Source: Pseudofrankia coriaricola (GTDB lineage: Bacteria > Actinomycetota > Actinomycetes > Frankiales > Frankiaceae). From it: DNA of 64,000 bases. The stretch covers positions 1 to 64,000 of the forward strand of contig NZ_MBLO01000025.1 in NCBI RefSeq assembly GCF_001854805.1, read 5' to 3'. This document shows, piece by piece, positions 52,701 to 60,914 of the stretch; positions within the stretch are counted from its first letter, which is position 1, and every line of letters starts with the position of its first letter. Made by a program: the position numbers and the translations under genes. The notes below the pieces were generated by a model. The model saw only the letters and a program-made list of their open reading frames with translations. It was not told the origin of the DNA and made no database searches.

Positions 52701-53763
52701 CCGCCGGCGGCTCGCCGACCGACTCGTCGCCCGCGGTGTACTCCCAGTGGCAGGTGTGCGTCTGGACGTCGCCGTCCAGGTCGAGGACGGCCTCGACCAG
52801 GCCGGGCAGGACCAGCAGGAGCGTGGGGTCGAAGGCGGCCAGCAGCTCGCGGGCGGTCGTGGCGGCCTCGGCATCGCGCAGCGGGAGCCGGACGACGGTG
52901 TCGTAGCCGTCCGGTGGCGGCTGCTCGTCCACCACGGCGAACGGCAGCCGCAGTGTGGGCGCCGCGCCGTCGCGGCGGGCGAGCTCGGCGCGCAGCCCGG
53001 CGGCGCCGATCTCGTGGACGGCGGCGACCGTCCATTCCTTGGACCAGCGCACGCCGCGTGCGGACGCCGGCGGGGCCCCTTCGGACGGGCCTTCCGCCGG
53101 GCCTCCTGGCGTTTCTTCGCCGATCCGGGTCATGGCCGGGTTCCGCGAGACGATCGACGGCTCGTCGCTGACGGCGAGCACGGCGGCGAACCCGGCGCCG
53201 AACCGGCCGATGGCGCCGGTATCCCGCTTGGCCGAGGCGCGCAACGTGCTGAGCGCCTCCACGCCGGCGGCGGTTAGTGGCGCGCCGGTGTTCGCGACCT
53301 CCAGCTGGTCACCCGCGAGCCGGATCAGCACCCGGCCGGCGACCCCGGCGACCGCGGCCGCATCCACCGCGTTCTGCAGCAGTTCGGCGACGAGGCGGTC
53401 ACGGTAGGCGCCGAGCGCCGCGTCCTCCTCGGCGTTGGCGTCCTCTCGGAACCGGGCCGGCGACGCCGCCCAGGCGTCGAGCACCCGCCCTCGGATGGCC
53501 GCCGTCCCGAACGGATCGCCGACCTCCCGGATCCGGGGTCCCTGCCCGATTGGCGACAGGGTCCCTCCTCGATCGGCGGACGGGGTCCCTGCCGGATCGG
53601 CGAAGCCGATCGGGGAGGTCGTGATCGGGGAGGTAGGCGATCGGGGAGGTTCGGGAGCCGAGCCGGGAGGAACCCCGGGGTTCACCGGCTCGTCGGCCGG
53701 CCCAGCCGCCGCGGCGGAGCCAACCGCCGGCCCGTCGACCGCGTCCAGATGCGTCGCTTCCAC
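49738..53763 (-). CDS. Sacsin-type Hsp90-like ATP-binding protein, 1341 residues
   Basis: Very large cytoplasmic protein with an N-terminal GHKL (Bergerat) ATPase fold. The domain begins GDPFGTAAIRGRVLDAWAASPARFREDANAEEDAALGAYRDRLVAELLQNAVDAA, where ELLQNAVDA is the N-box that binds Mg-ATP. It continues with LEVANTGAPLTAAGVEALSTLRASAKRD (the G1 box, with Asn in place of Asp) and GRFGAGFAAVLAVSD (G2). The remaining about 1000 residues are alpha/beta with many Leu/Asp/Pro segments and no named domain. Relatives exist in Streptomyces with the same start (DPFGT); function is unknown to me. GTG 53763 is the only plausible start. The first about 80 residues, before DPFGT, are encoded by a dispersed repeat. 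Two smaller repeat blocks interrupt the frame near 52130 and 51855. Confidence 0.8.
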   Translation of the reverse strand: MEATHLDAVDGPAVGSAAAAGPADEPVNPGVPPGSAPEPPRSPTSPITTSPIGFADPAGTPSADRGGTLSPIGQGPRIREVGDPFGTAAIRGRVLDAWAASPARFREDANAEEDAALGAYRDRLVAELLQNAVDAAAVAGVAGRVLIRLAGDQLEVANTGAPLTAAGVEALSTLRASAKRDTGAIGRFGAGFAAVLAVSDEPSIVSRNPAMTRIGEETPGGPAEGPSEGAPPASARGVRWSKEWTVAAVHEIGAAGLRAELARRDGAAPTLRLPFAVVDEQPPPDGYDTVVRLPLRDAEAATTARELLAAFDPTLLLVLPGLVEAVLDLDGDVQTHTCHWEYTAGDESVGEPPAAIADAHHGDPADPADMPLDAALEIALLDGERWRGCVRRGTIPAALLADRPVEERARTGYAARAMVRDRGWPASVPKVVRAPQPTDEPLSLPVLASVELPLEPSRRHTVAGPLRDWLTDRLAEAVVALAVHLGAADADVDATADGTPAPGGDGEGRGEDLFAAFAASGPASGEGHSPAPIGADPGVPVRSAEPIEQVVIPPDPLAALELVPSGLPAGPVDGRLRDAVARMLPEVGMMPGGRLGRECVVCDLGPATDAVTALLSPAAGGAVVSDQGVASSPAGTPGPEIAAEDSRESPVAGLLPARYAARHWRRALDALGVRRLDSAGLVDVLAGLRRPPAWWSSLYAALITAPDRDALGALPVPVATVADGGDHPDGAAGAVGDRPALRVRMVTGPRGVLLPTEGLDVMALAASGLPLRVVHPDACLGAARDALRTLGAVEGTPAGVLRDPAVHEAVVDSDPDDDPEELLALAAAVLALVRDADLSPADTAAGLDWLGELLLPDTESEFVPSAELLIADGPLDRLVAGDTPFGILAPEITDAWSTSVLEAVGVLRTFGVLYASDVTLDPDEPVLLDLDDSDTWVEEAVESPALATARAAAARAGGRGAPVVLAGFAAVRDLELVDPAAWPEALAELAQPPLRGIVLDDEPSYTRWWLARHALLPIASARDTDAAADADADADADRGTGEDDYDDRDRYDREGFGFAGGRGGTVRLPPPELRLPGADPLLAGLFAPAAPLPGVDAELLRALGCRLTLGDVLGDVAGVLDLLDRLGDVDRDVPWPSARALYVAAVTAATRLAAGPDGEPGGGLADGRLDPPLTVRTPRGVVPTRDAVVLDAPDLLTLLGDAAPLRVPLDRAAEIGHVLGVPLASASADCAVLDGPYNTAERQAPDGTPYVEHARLVVADLAGRPAHTPWRVVGGIGGEVHVDAAAGTDALARALAWRAGTWHRRHALAAALRDPDGTAFRDAEDDLDDEAIAPLWSAPSG
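53531..53682 (-). repeat. Dispersed GATCCGG/CCCCGG repeat, copy 3, in the sacsin-like gene
   Basis: GATCCGGGGTCCCTGCC, GATTGGCGAC, GATCGGCGAAGCCGATCGGG and GGAGGAACCCCGGGG blocks occur in the opposite orientation to copies 1 and 2. They encode PPRSPTSPITTSPIGFADPAG and neighbouring low-complexity residues. Related shorter blocks lie at about 52123-52170 and 51850-51870. Confidence 0.8.
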
Positions 53764-53896
53764 TGCTCTATCTTCGCCACTGCCTCCTGCGGCTGTGACA
53801 TTGGTTCGCTCCGTGCGGGCTGTATTTCTGGTTCGCTCCGTCCGGGCGCGGCGCTCCGGCCCCGTACTCGCTTCGCTCCCACGGGACCTCCGCGCC

Positions 53897-53939
53897 CGGG
53901 GTTCCTGCCGGATCGCGCCAGCGATCTGGTAGGTCCGCC
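53897..53939. repeat. 43-bp GATC-family block nested in the left arm of element C
   Basis: It starts CGGGGTTCCTGCCGGATCGC and ends GGTAGGTCCGCC. It replaces a few bases relative to the same place in copies A and B. Confidence 0.85.
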
Positions 53940-54386
53940 TCCTCCGCGAACGTGCGCTGCGGCGACCTCCGCTGCGGCCCCCCTACGTCGCTGCGCTCGT
54001 AGGAGGGCCTCCGCGGAGGCGCGCCTCCGCGCCGCACGGTCACCTGCCGCTGTACGTGGCCAACCCGAAGCCGTCATATCGGTGGGGCCACGTCGCTTCG
54101 CTCGTGGCCGGGCTCGCGAGCGAAGCGACGTGCCCCACGGAGACGGCTGATGTGGTCTCGCATCGTTCAAGCGGACCGCAACCGAGCTGGCGCGGAGGCG
54201 CTACGAGCGAAGCGGAGTGGCTCCCGCAAGGCTCAAGCTCTGGATCGGGTCGGTCCTGGTTTGGTGACGTCACAGCGAAAGGTGACCGTGCTGGCGCGGA
54301 GGCGTGCCGCCGCGGAGGCATCCCCACGAGCGAAGCGACGTGGGGGTGCCGCAGCGGAGGTCGCCGTAGCGCACGTGAGCGGAGGA

Positions 54387-54429
54387 GGCGGACCTACCAG
54401 ATCGCTGGCGCGATCCGGCAGGAACCCCG
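54387..54429. repeat. 43-bp GATC-family block nested in the right arm of element C
   Basis: Exact reverse complement of 53897-53939, joined to arm sequence at the mirror-image position. Confidence 0.85.
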
Positions 54430-54507
54430 GGCACGGAGGTCCCGTGGGAGCGAAGCGAGTACGGGGCCGGAGTGCCGTGCCCGGACGGAGCGAACCAGAA
54501 TTACAGC

Positions 54508-55353
54508 ATGGGACGAGCGGGCGCGCGGCGGCCGGATGATCCTCGGCTGGCGGAGGCCTTCACCCGGCAGTGGGATCTGATCGTGGCCGGCGTCGATGCG
54601 TTGGATGACGCGCTTTTCGCCGCCTCCAGCGCGCTGCCCGGTTGGACGACAGCCGACCTGGTGGCGCACTGCGCCCGGTCCGGTGGGGCGCTGGCGCGTG
54701 CGCTCATCGACGCGCCGCCCACCCCGACGGCCGCCGCTGCCGGCCGGGGGGAGGCCCGTGCGAGCGACGCCGGTGTGGCAAACGCCGTCGAGTATGTGGG
54801 CGGGGTCGGTGCCCGTGCCGAGGCGATCGCGGACACCGCCCGCTCGGACGCCGCGGGCATGTCCCCGAATGACCTGCGCTCCCTGCTGCGGGCGGCGGTG
54901 GCCGCGTCGCGCGGCGCCCTCACGGCCGCGACCGTTGACCAGCCCGCCGGGCAGACAGCCTGGGACCTGGTGGCGACCTCGCCTGGCGGGCCGATCCGGC
55001 TGGGCGACTTCGTCGTGACCAGGTGCGTCGAGGGGGTCGTGCACGGCCTGGATCTCGGGCTCGCGCCGGACCGGGACGCGCTGCGTGTCGTGACGCGTCT
55101 GCTCGTCGATCTGCTGGCGGTTCGGGCACCCGGCCGGTCCGTCGAGGTCCGGGTGCCGCCGTTCGCCGCCGCGCAGGTGGTCGAGGGCCCCCGGCACACC
55201 CGTGGCACCCCGCCGAACGTCGTCGAGGCCGACCCGGTCGCCTTCGTCGCGGTGGCCGCCGGGCGGCTGGACTGGTCGGCGGCGCTGGCCGACGGCCGTG
55301 TCACGGCCAGCGGTGAGCGTTCCGACCTGCGTCCCTACCTCCCGCTCCTGTAG
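54508..55353 (+). CDS. Maleylpyruvate isomerase N-terminal domain protein (mycothiol-dependent, DinB-like)
   Basis: 281 residues, ATG 54508. The N-terminal DinB-like four-helix bundle contains LAEAFTRQWDLIVAGVDALDDALFAASSALPGWTTADLVAHCARSGGALARAL, with the metal-ligand His in VAHC and a later His in EGVVHGLDLG. The C-terminal half (VEVRVPPFAAAQVVEGPRHTRGTPPNVVEADPVAFVAVAAGRLDW) is the small SCP2-like alpha/beta domain common in this family. Members use mycothiol or act as metal-dependent transferases; the substrate is unknown. The start codon is only 10 bp from the end of element C, so its promoter must be inside the element. The ribosome binding site is poor. Confidence 0.82.
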   Translation: MGRAGARRPDDPRLAEAFTRQWDLIVAGVDALDDALFAASSALPGWTTADLVAHCARSGGALARALIDAPPTPTAAAAGRGEARASDAGVANAVEYVGGVGARAEAIADTARSDAAGMSPNDLRSLLRAAVAASRGALTAATVDQPAGQTAWDLVATSPGGPIRLGDFVVTRCVEGVVHGLDLGLAPDRDALRVVTRLLVDLLAVRAPGRSVEVRVPPFAAAQVVEGPRHTRGTPPNVVEADPVAFVAVAAGRLDWSAALADGRVTASGERSDLRPYLPLL

Positions 55354-55671
55354 TTCGTTCCTGTAGTCCATCTCACTTGTCCGGCGGCGGATGACGGTCT
55401 TCCGGCTGCTGGGTGGCCCGCGCGCCCGTGGGAGCTTGGTAGTACTGCTCACGGGTACCTCCGGAGCGAAATACCCGCTAACCCGGCTCCTGTTAGCGTG
55501 AGTGGCGGTGGCTGTCGACGGTGAGTCCGTGGTGGGACGGTCCGTCAAGATCCCAGTCAAGGCGGGTTGGCCCGTTGGCGCCCGCGTGGGCGGCCTGGCA
55601 GGGTGGCCCGTTGTGCCAGCCCGGGGGCGAGCCCGGATCCCGGACGGTGACAGGCGAGGAGAACTGGTGCC
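55354..55671. other. purF upstream region with inverted repeat
   Basis: 318 bp. CGCTAAC (55476-55482) and GTTAGCG (55492-55498) form a 7-bp stem with a 9-nt loop, a possible operator or attenuator. Ribosome binding site GAGGAG precedes purF. No gene is present. Confidence 0.5.
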
Positions 55672-57609
55672 ATGACCAAGGGGACGGCCGCCGCTTCCGG
55701 TTCGGACGACCCTCGCTCCGCCGGCCCCCGTTCGTCCACTGGCCGGGTGGCCGGCACTGGCCGGGTGGCCGGCGCCGCCGGCCGGGGCCGCGTGGACCAG
55801 AACTGGGACCTCGAGCTGCGCGACGCCGCCGGCCCTCAGGACGCCTGCGGGGTGTTCGGGGTCTGGGCGCCCGGCGAGGACGTCGCGAATCTCACCTACT
55901 ACGGCCTGTACGCCCTGCAGCACCGCGGCCAGGAGGCGGCCGGCATGGCCGTCGCCGACGGCCGCGCGATCCTGGTGTTCAAGGAGCTGGGGCTGGTCGC
56001 CCAGGTGTTCGACGAGCGGACGCTGTCGAGCCTGTCCGGGCATCTGGCCGTCGGGCACACCCGGTACTCGACCACCGGCTCGTCCACCTGGGAGAACGCC
56101 CAGCCGTCGTACCGCACCGCCCGGCTGGGCCAGGGCGTCGCGCTCGCGCACAACGGCAACCTGACCAACATCATGGAACTGGCCGAGAAGCTCGGTGACG
56201 ACCGGGACGCCGGCATGCACGCCACCACTGACTCCGACCTGATCACCGCGCTGCTGGCCAACCACCCCGGCCCGACACTGGTGGACGCGGCGCTGGACAT
56301 CCTGCCCCGCCTGTGCGGCGCGTTCTCGCTGGTCTTCTCGGACGCCTCGACGCTGTACGCCGCCCGCGACACCCACGGCATCCATCCGCTCGTGCTGGGC
56401 CGCCTCGACAGCCGCGCCGACGAACAGGCCGAGCGGTCGGCCGCCGCCGACACGGACGGCGTGGGCGCGCCGGTCGCGGCCGGCCGGGACGTCTCCGGCC
56501 ATGACGGTTTCCCACCTGTTCAGCCTGGCGGTGGCCCGGCGGTGGCGGCCGGGGCCTGGGTGGTGGCCAGCGAGACCTGCGCGCTCGACATCGTGGGCGC
56601 GACGTTCGTGCGCGAGGTGGAGCCGGGCGAGCTGGTCGTCATCGACGCGGACGGGCCGCGCTCGCTGCGCTTCGCCCCGGCCGACCGGCACGGCTGCCTG
56701 TTCGAGTTCGTCTACCTGGCTCGCCCGGACACGACGATCGCCGGTCGCTCGGTGCACGCCACCCGGGTCGAGGTCGGGCGGGCCCTTGCCCGCGAGGCCC
56801 CGGTCGACGCCGACCTGGTCATCCCGGTGCCGCAGTCCGGTGTGCCGGCCGCCGTCGGCTACGCGGAGGCGTCCGGTATCCCGTTCGGCGAGGGGCTGGT
56901 CAAGAACTCCTACGTCGGGCGGACGTTCATCCAGCCGTCCCAGACGATCCGCCAGCGGGGCATCCGGCTGAAACTGAACCCGCTGCGCGAGGTGATCGAG
57001 GGCCGCCGGCTCGTCGTCGTCGACGACTCGATCGTGCGCGGCAACACCCAGCGCGCGCTGGTGCGGATGCTGCGCGAGGCCGGCGCCGCCGAGGTCCACA
57101 TCCGTATCTCCTCGCCGCCGGTCCGCTGGCCATGCTTCTACGGCATCGATTTCGCCACCAGGGCCGAGCTGATCGCCAGCGGTGCGGGGGTGGAGGAGGT
57201 ACGGGAGTCGCTCGGCGCGGACTCGCTCGCCTACGTCTCGCTGGATGGCCTGGTCGCCGCGTCCCGCCAGCCGGCGAACGAGCTGTGCCGGGCGTGCTTC
57301 GACGGCATCTACCCAGTGCCGCTGTCCGACTCTGATCGGTTGGGTGGCAAGCACCAGCTGGAGGCGATGGGCAGCGGCGCGGCCACCGGCAAGGCGCTCG
57401 CCGAGGCGTTCCGCCGACAGGTCGTGGCCGGCATGAACGGCGCGGACCCGTCACCCGACGACCTCGACGAACTGGCCGGCATAGACACGTTCGAGGGCAT
57501 CGAGGATCTGGCCCGCCTGGACGCGTCGTCGACGGCTCCGACGATGCCGGCGGGGCGCGTGGGTGGCGCGGGCGCCGGTGTCGCGCCCGCCGGAAGCGTC
57601 CGGCCGTGA
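55672..57609 (+). CDS. purF: Amidophosphoribosyltransferase
   Basis: 645 residues; first committed step of purine synthesis (glutamine + PRPP to phosphoribosylamine). The Ntn glutaminase domain starts at Cys59 in DACGVFGVWAP after a propeptide of 58 residues, longer than usual. YYGLYALQHRGQEAAGMAV, GHTRYSTTGSSTWENAQP and ALAHNGNLTN are the glutamine-binding motifs. The phosphoribosyl domain has the PRPP loop VVVDDSIVRGNTQRALV, preceded by FIQPSQTIRQRGIRLKLNPL and QSGVPAAVGYAEASGIP. A Cys-containing end (ELCRACFDGIYP) fits a 4Fe-4S-type enzyme. About 45 low-complexity residues (SRADEQAERSAAADTDG...PGGGPAVAAG) are inserted before WVVASETCALDIVGA. ATG 55672 has GAGGAG upstream. Confidence 0.94.
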   Translation: MTKGTAAASGSDDPRSAGPRSSTGRVAGTGRVAGAAGRGRVDQNWDLELRDAAGPQDACGVFGVWAPGEDVANLTYYGLYALQHRGQEAAGMAVADGRAILVFKELGLVAQVFDERTLSSLSGHLAVGHTRYSTTGSSTWENAQPSYRTARLGQGVALAHNGNLTNIMELAEKLGDDRDAGMHATTDSDLITALLANHPGPTLVDAALDILPRLCGAFSLVFSDASTLYAARDTHGIHPLVLGRLDSRADEQAERSAAADTDGVGAPVAAGRDVSGHDGFPPVQPGGGPAVAAGAWVVASETCALDIVGATFVREVEPGELVVIDADGPRSLRFAPADRHGCLFEFVYLARPDTTIAGRSVHATRVEVGRALAREAPVDADLVIPVPQSGVPAAVGYAEASGIPFGEGLVKNSYVGRTFIQPSQTIRQRGIRLKLNPLREVIEGRRLVVVDDSIVRGNTQRALVRMLREAGAAEVHIRISSPPVRWPCFYGIDFATRAELIASGAGVEEVRESLGADSLAYVSLDGLVAASRQPANELCRACFDGIYPVPLSDSDRLGGKHQLEAMGSGAATGKALAEAFRRQVVAGMNGADPSPDDLDELAGIDTFEGIEDLARLDASSTAPTMPAGRVGGAGAGVAPAGSVRP

Positions 57610-58790
57610 CCGCGCCCGTGAGCCCCGGCGGCAGCCGTCCCGGCTCCTCCAGCGGCACCGGTTCGGGTGGTGCCACCGGCGGCGTCTCGTACCAGGCCGC
57701 CGGCGTGGATGTCGCGGCCGGCGAGCGGGCCGTCGAGGCGATGCGCGGTCATGTGGCGCGGGCGAGCCGGCCTGAGGTGGTCGGCTCGCTCGGCGGTTTC
57801 GCCGGGCTGTTCGCCCTCGACACCAGCCGTTACCGCAAGCCGCTGCTCGCCTCGTCGACCGACGGCGTGGGCACCAAGATCGCCATCGCCCGGGCGCTGG
57901 ACGTCCACGACACGGTCGGCATCGACCTGGTCGCGATGGTGGTCGACGACCTGGTGGTCTGCGGCGCCGAACCGCTGTTCCTGCTCGACTACATCGCCTG
58001 CGGCTCGCTCGACCCCCGTCGGGTGGCCCTGCTGGTCTCCGGTGTCGCGACCGGCTGCGAGCAGGCCGGTTGCGCGCTCGTCGGCGGGGAGACCGCGGAG
58101 CACCCCGGCCTGATGGGCCCGGATGACTATGACCTGGCCGCGACCGGCATCGGCGTCGTCGAGGCGGACGAGGTTCTCGGGCCCGAGCGGGTCCTGCCGG
58201 GGGACGCGCTGATCGCGATGGCGTCGTCCGGGGTGCATTCGAACGGGTTCTCGTTGGTGCGTCATCTGCTGTTCGGTCAGGCTGAGGCGGGCTTTCCCGG
58301 CGGGATCGGCCCGGACGGCCTGGCGGCGCTGCGGCGTGAGGAGCCAGCGCTCGGCACCACCCTCGGCGCCGCCCTCCTCACCCCGACCCGGATCTACGCG
58401 AAGGACTGCCTGGCACTCGCCGCCCAGACCGCGGTCCATGCGTTCGCGCACATCACCGGCGGCGGGCTGGCCGCGAACCTCGCCAGGGTGATCCCGGCGG
58501 GCCTCATGGCCACGCTCGACCGTGCCAGCTGGACACCCCCGCCGATCTTCGCGCTGCTCGCGGAGCGCGGCCCGGTGGCGCGGGAGGAGATGGAACGCAC
58601 CTTCAACCAGGGCATCGGCATGGTCGCGGTCGTCGCCCCGGCGGCGGTCGACGACGCCCTGACGTTGCTCGCGGCCCGTGGCGTCCCTGCCTGGCTCGCG
58701 GGCCACGTCACCGAGGCGTCGGCCAACGGCAAGGGCACCGAAGTCGCCGAGGACCGCCTGACCGCCCGGCTCACCGCAGACCACCCGTAG
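57606..58790 (+). CDS. purM: Phosphoribosylformylglycinamidine cyclo-ligase (AIR synthetase)
   Basis: 394 residues, ATP-dependent ring closure forming AIR. GTG 57606 overlaps the purF stop as GTGA, so translation is coupled. Motifs: VSYQAAGVDVAAGERAVEAM, GGFAGLFALD, PLLASSTDGVGTKIAIA, GIDLVAMVVDDLVVCGAEPLFLLDYIACG (conserved Asp/Asn ATP region), GCALVGGETAEHPGLM, MASSGVHSNGFSLVRHLL, HITGGGLAANLARVIP and MERTFNQGIGMVAVV. About 25 Gly/Ser/Thr-rich residues precede the conserved start. The length otherwise matches the family. Element D begins about 30 bp after the stop. Confidence 0.95.
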   Translation: MTAPVSPGGSRPGSSSGTGSGGATGGVSYQAAGVDVAAGERAVEAMRGHVARASRPEVVGSLGGFAGLFALDTSRYRKPLLASSTDGVGTKIAIARALDVHDTVGIDLVAMVVDDLVVCGAEPLFLLDYIACGSLDPRRVALLVSGVATGCEQAGCALVGGETAEHPGLMGPDDYDLAATGIGVVEADEVLGPERVLPGDALIAMASSGVHSNGFSLVRHLLFGQAEAGFPGGIGPDGLAALRREEPALGTTLGAALLTPTRIYAKDCLALAAQTAVHAFAHITGGGLAANLARVIPAGLMATLDRASWTPPPIFALLAERGPVAREEMERTFNQGIGMVAVVAPAAVDDALTLLAARGVPAWLAGHVTEASANGKGTEVAEDRLTARLTADHP

Positions 58791-58821
58791 ACGGGCGTAG
58801 ACCTACCTCGCACCGTCCAAG

Positions 58822-59114
58822 CGTGACGCACCCGTGCGGCGCGGAGGCGCGCCTCCGCGGAAGCCCGGCCACGAGCGAAGCGATGTGCCCCCGCGAACGT
58901 GGTCGTCTTCGGTTTGGTGACGTCACAGCGGCGGGCAACCGTGCTGGGCGCGGAGGCGCGCCTCCGCGGAGGCCTGCCTACGAGCGAAGCGACGTGGGCG
59001 GGCCGCAGCGGAGGTCGCCGTAGCGCACGTGAGCGGAGGAGGACGGCGCGCGGAGGTCCCGTGGGAGCGAAGCGAGTACGGGGCCGGAGCGCGCCGCCCG
59101 GACGGAGCGAACCA
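58822..59114. repeat. Single-armed repeat element, copy D
   Basis: It contains two successive right-arm segments (GGCGCGGAGGCGCGCCTCCG at about 58840 and again at about 58947) and one right terminus CGGAGCGAACCA (59103-59114). The left inverted arm is absent. It ends 5 bp before the DUF3073 stop codon. Confidence 0.8.
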
Positions 59115-59119
59115 GAGAC

Positions 59120-59332
59120 TCAGCGGTCCTGATCGTCTTCGTCCTCGTCGAGGTACGCACTGTAGTCGTAGTCGTCATCCGTGTTCGGATCGTCGTCCTC
59201 GGTGGGGTCCCGAGTGGTCGATCCAGAGCCGCCCAGATCCGCCTTGAGTCGGTCGAGATCCATCGTTGGCGAGCTGTACTTGAGCTCGCGGGCGACTTTC
59301 GTCTGCTTGGCCTTTGCTCGGCCGCGCCCCAT
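59120..59332 (-). CDS. DUF3073 protein
   Basis: 70 residues, ATG 59332. The conserved N-terminus MGRGRAKAKQTKVARELKYSS is diagnostic of this small actinobacterial family. The rest is acidic (TEDDDPNTDDDYDYSAYLDEDEDDQDR). Function is unknown to me; the basic head and acidic tail suggest nucleic-acid or ribosome contact, which is inference. The location next to purM and upstream of vdh/bldC matches the order I recall in Streptomyces. Its 3' end abuts repeat element D. Confidence 0.88.
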   Translation of the reverse strand: MGRGRAKAKQTKVARELKYSSPTMDLDRLKADLGGSGSTTRDPTEDDDPNTDDDYDYSAYLDEDEDDQDR

Positions 59333-59792
59333 GGCTCGACCCCCTCGAACATGACGACGGGGACCCGCCCCGGTGCTCTAACTGTCTCGTGCCTACCGAG
59401 ACTACAGGGATCGCGGGCCGGTCGGCACGCCAACCCGACAGTTGACTGCGGCTGCCACGCGAAGACGCGCTGAGGGCGCCGCTCGCGCCTCGCCCGCGGC
59501 GGTCGCTAGGAGGCGCGCGGGGCGCGCCGCTCGCGCCTCGCCTGTCGGACGCTCCGCACCCGACCTGCCTGATTCCGGCTTAACGTGCTCTGCCGGGCCC
59601 GGTCTTCGCGGGGCCCGAAGTGCTGGTTGGGTGTCGCTCGCGGGTCACTTGGCGGGCCACTCGTGCCTCGTATCGGTTGGACCCCGACTGCCTGGTTTCG
59701 GCTCAATAGCGTGACTCACATAACATCGGAGCGGGCGGTCGAACGTGGCCCGACGAATATCGGACGGGCGGTTGCGGCGATCGGCCGCGCGG
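59333..59792. other. Intergenic region between DUF3073 and vdh
   Basis: 460 bp. It contains direct GCGCCGCTCGCGCCTCGCC repeats near 59477 and 59525, and a GC hairpin (CGGGCCC to GGGGCCCG) around 59597-59621 that could terminate vdh. No gene is supported. Confidence 0.5.
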
Positions 59793-60914
59793 CTAGGGAA
59801 GCAGGATGCGCCGTAGGCGGCCAATCCCCGCGATCCGGCGCTCGGCGAGGGTCACGGCGGCGGCGCCCGGGGTCTGTCCCTCTGCGTCGGCCAGCTCAAA
59901 GACGTCCTGAGTCGTCGTGAAGATCCGGGATGCGGCCGCCTTGGCCCGATCGACCCGGTAGCCCCCGATCTCGTCGGCGACCTGGATTAGGCCGCCAGCG
60001 TTCACGACGAAGTCCGGCGCATAGAGGATGCCGGCCTCGGCGAGCAGCTTGTCGATGCCAGGGTGGGCCAGCTGGTTGTTGGCCCCGCCACAGACCACCC
60101 GGGCACGTAGCCACCCGACGGCCGCCTCGGTGAGCACGCCGCCGAGCGCGCACGGCGAGTAGATATCGGCTGGCGCCCCGATCAGCGCATCCGGATCGCC
60201 CACGATCTCGACCTCGGGATGCACATCGTGCAGGTGCACCAGCGCGGCCGGGTTGACGTCGGCCACGAGCACCTTCGCCCCGTCCTCCAGTAGATGCCCG
60301 ACGAGCCGGGCGCCTACCTTGCCGACGCCGCTGACCGCGACCGTCCGGCCCTCGAGGCTGGGGCTGCCCCACAGACGCGCGGCACAGGCCCGCATTCCCT
60401 CGAAGACGCCGTAGGCCGTCATCACTCCAGAGTCCCCGGACCCGCCGTGCGCCGGCGAGCGGCCGACGACCCACCTGGCCTCACGGGCCACGATGTCCAT
60501 GTCGGTCGGGTAGGTGCCGACGTCGCAGGCGGTGATGTACCGGCCGCCTAGCGAGGCGACGAACCGTCCGTAGGCGCGCAGCAGCGCCTCGGAGGAGTCT
60601 CTGGCCGGGTCGCCGATGATGACCGCCTTGCCGCCGCCGAGGTCGAGGCCGGCACAGGCGGCCTTGTAGGCCATCGCCCTGGACAGCGCCAGGGCGTCGG
60701 CGAGCGCCGCGGACTCGTCCGGATAGGTGTGGAACCTGGTGCCGCCGAGTGCGGGGCCCAGCGCGGTCGAGTAGATGGCGATGATGGCGCGCAGCCCGGA
60801 GGTGGGGTCGGAGCAGAAGACCACCTGCTCGTGCTCGGCGCCGGCGTCGAAGACCGAGGAGGTGACCCCCGTCCCCTTGACCAGGTTCGACCCGGACGCA
60901 GACACCTGTGTCAT
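59793..60914 (-). CDS. vdh: Valine (branched-chain amino acid) dehydrogenase
   Basis: 373 residues, Glu/Leu/Phe/Val dehydrogenase family; NAD-dependent oxidative deamination of valine, leucine or isoleucine. Motifs: [57 protein letters not shown] (catalytic Lys in GGGKAV and substrate Lys in YKAA), [49 protein letters not shown] (Rossmann GxGxxG), [14 protein letters not shown] and [19 protein letters not shown] 60914 gives the family length. Position two genes before bldC matches the Streptomyces vdh locus. It would feed branched-chain precursors into fatty acid and polyketide starter units. Confidence 0.9.
   Translation of the reverse strand: MTQVSASGSNLVKGTGVTSSVFDAGAEHEQVVFCSDPTSGLRAIIAIYSTALGPALGGTRFHTYPDESAALADALALSRAMAYKAACAGLDLGGGKAVIIGDPARDSSEALLRAYGRFVASLGGRYITACDVGTYPTDMDIVAREARWVVGRSPAHGGSGDSGVMTAYGVFEGMRACAARLWGSPSLEGRTVAVSGVGKVGARLVGHLLEDGAKVLVADVNPAALVHLHDVHPEVEIVGDPDALIGAPADIYSPCALGGVLTEAAVGWLRARVVCGGANNQLAHPGIDKLLAEAGILYAPDFVVNAGGLIQVADEIGGYRVDRAKAAASRIFTTTQDVFELADAEGQTPGAAAVTLAERRIAGIGRLRRILLP

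Larger units (their letters stand above)
53802..54497. repeat. Large inverted-arm repeat element, copy C
   Basis: TGGTTCGCTCCG occurs at 53802-53813 and again at 53829-53840. CGGAGCGAACCA ends the element at 54486-54497. The arms match the standard element but each contains an extra 43-bp block at mirror positions. The centre includes a near-perfect palindrome of GAGCGAAGCGACGTG words around 54100-54135. It fills the divergent gap between the sacsin-like gene (start 53763) and the next gene (start 54508). Confidence 0.85.

Noticed and set aside
54394-57354. A 986-codon minus-strand open frame opposite the DinB-like gene and purF.
   Set aside because: Same GC effect. purF on the plus strand is unambiguous.
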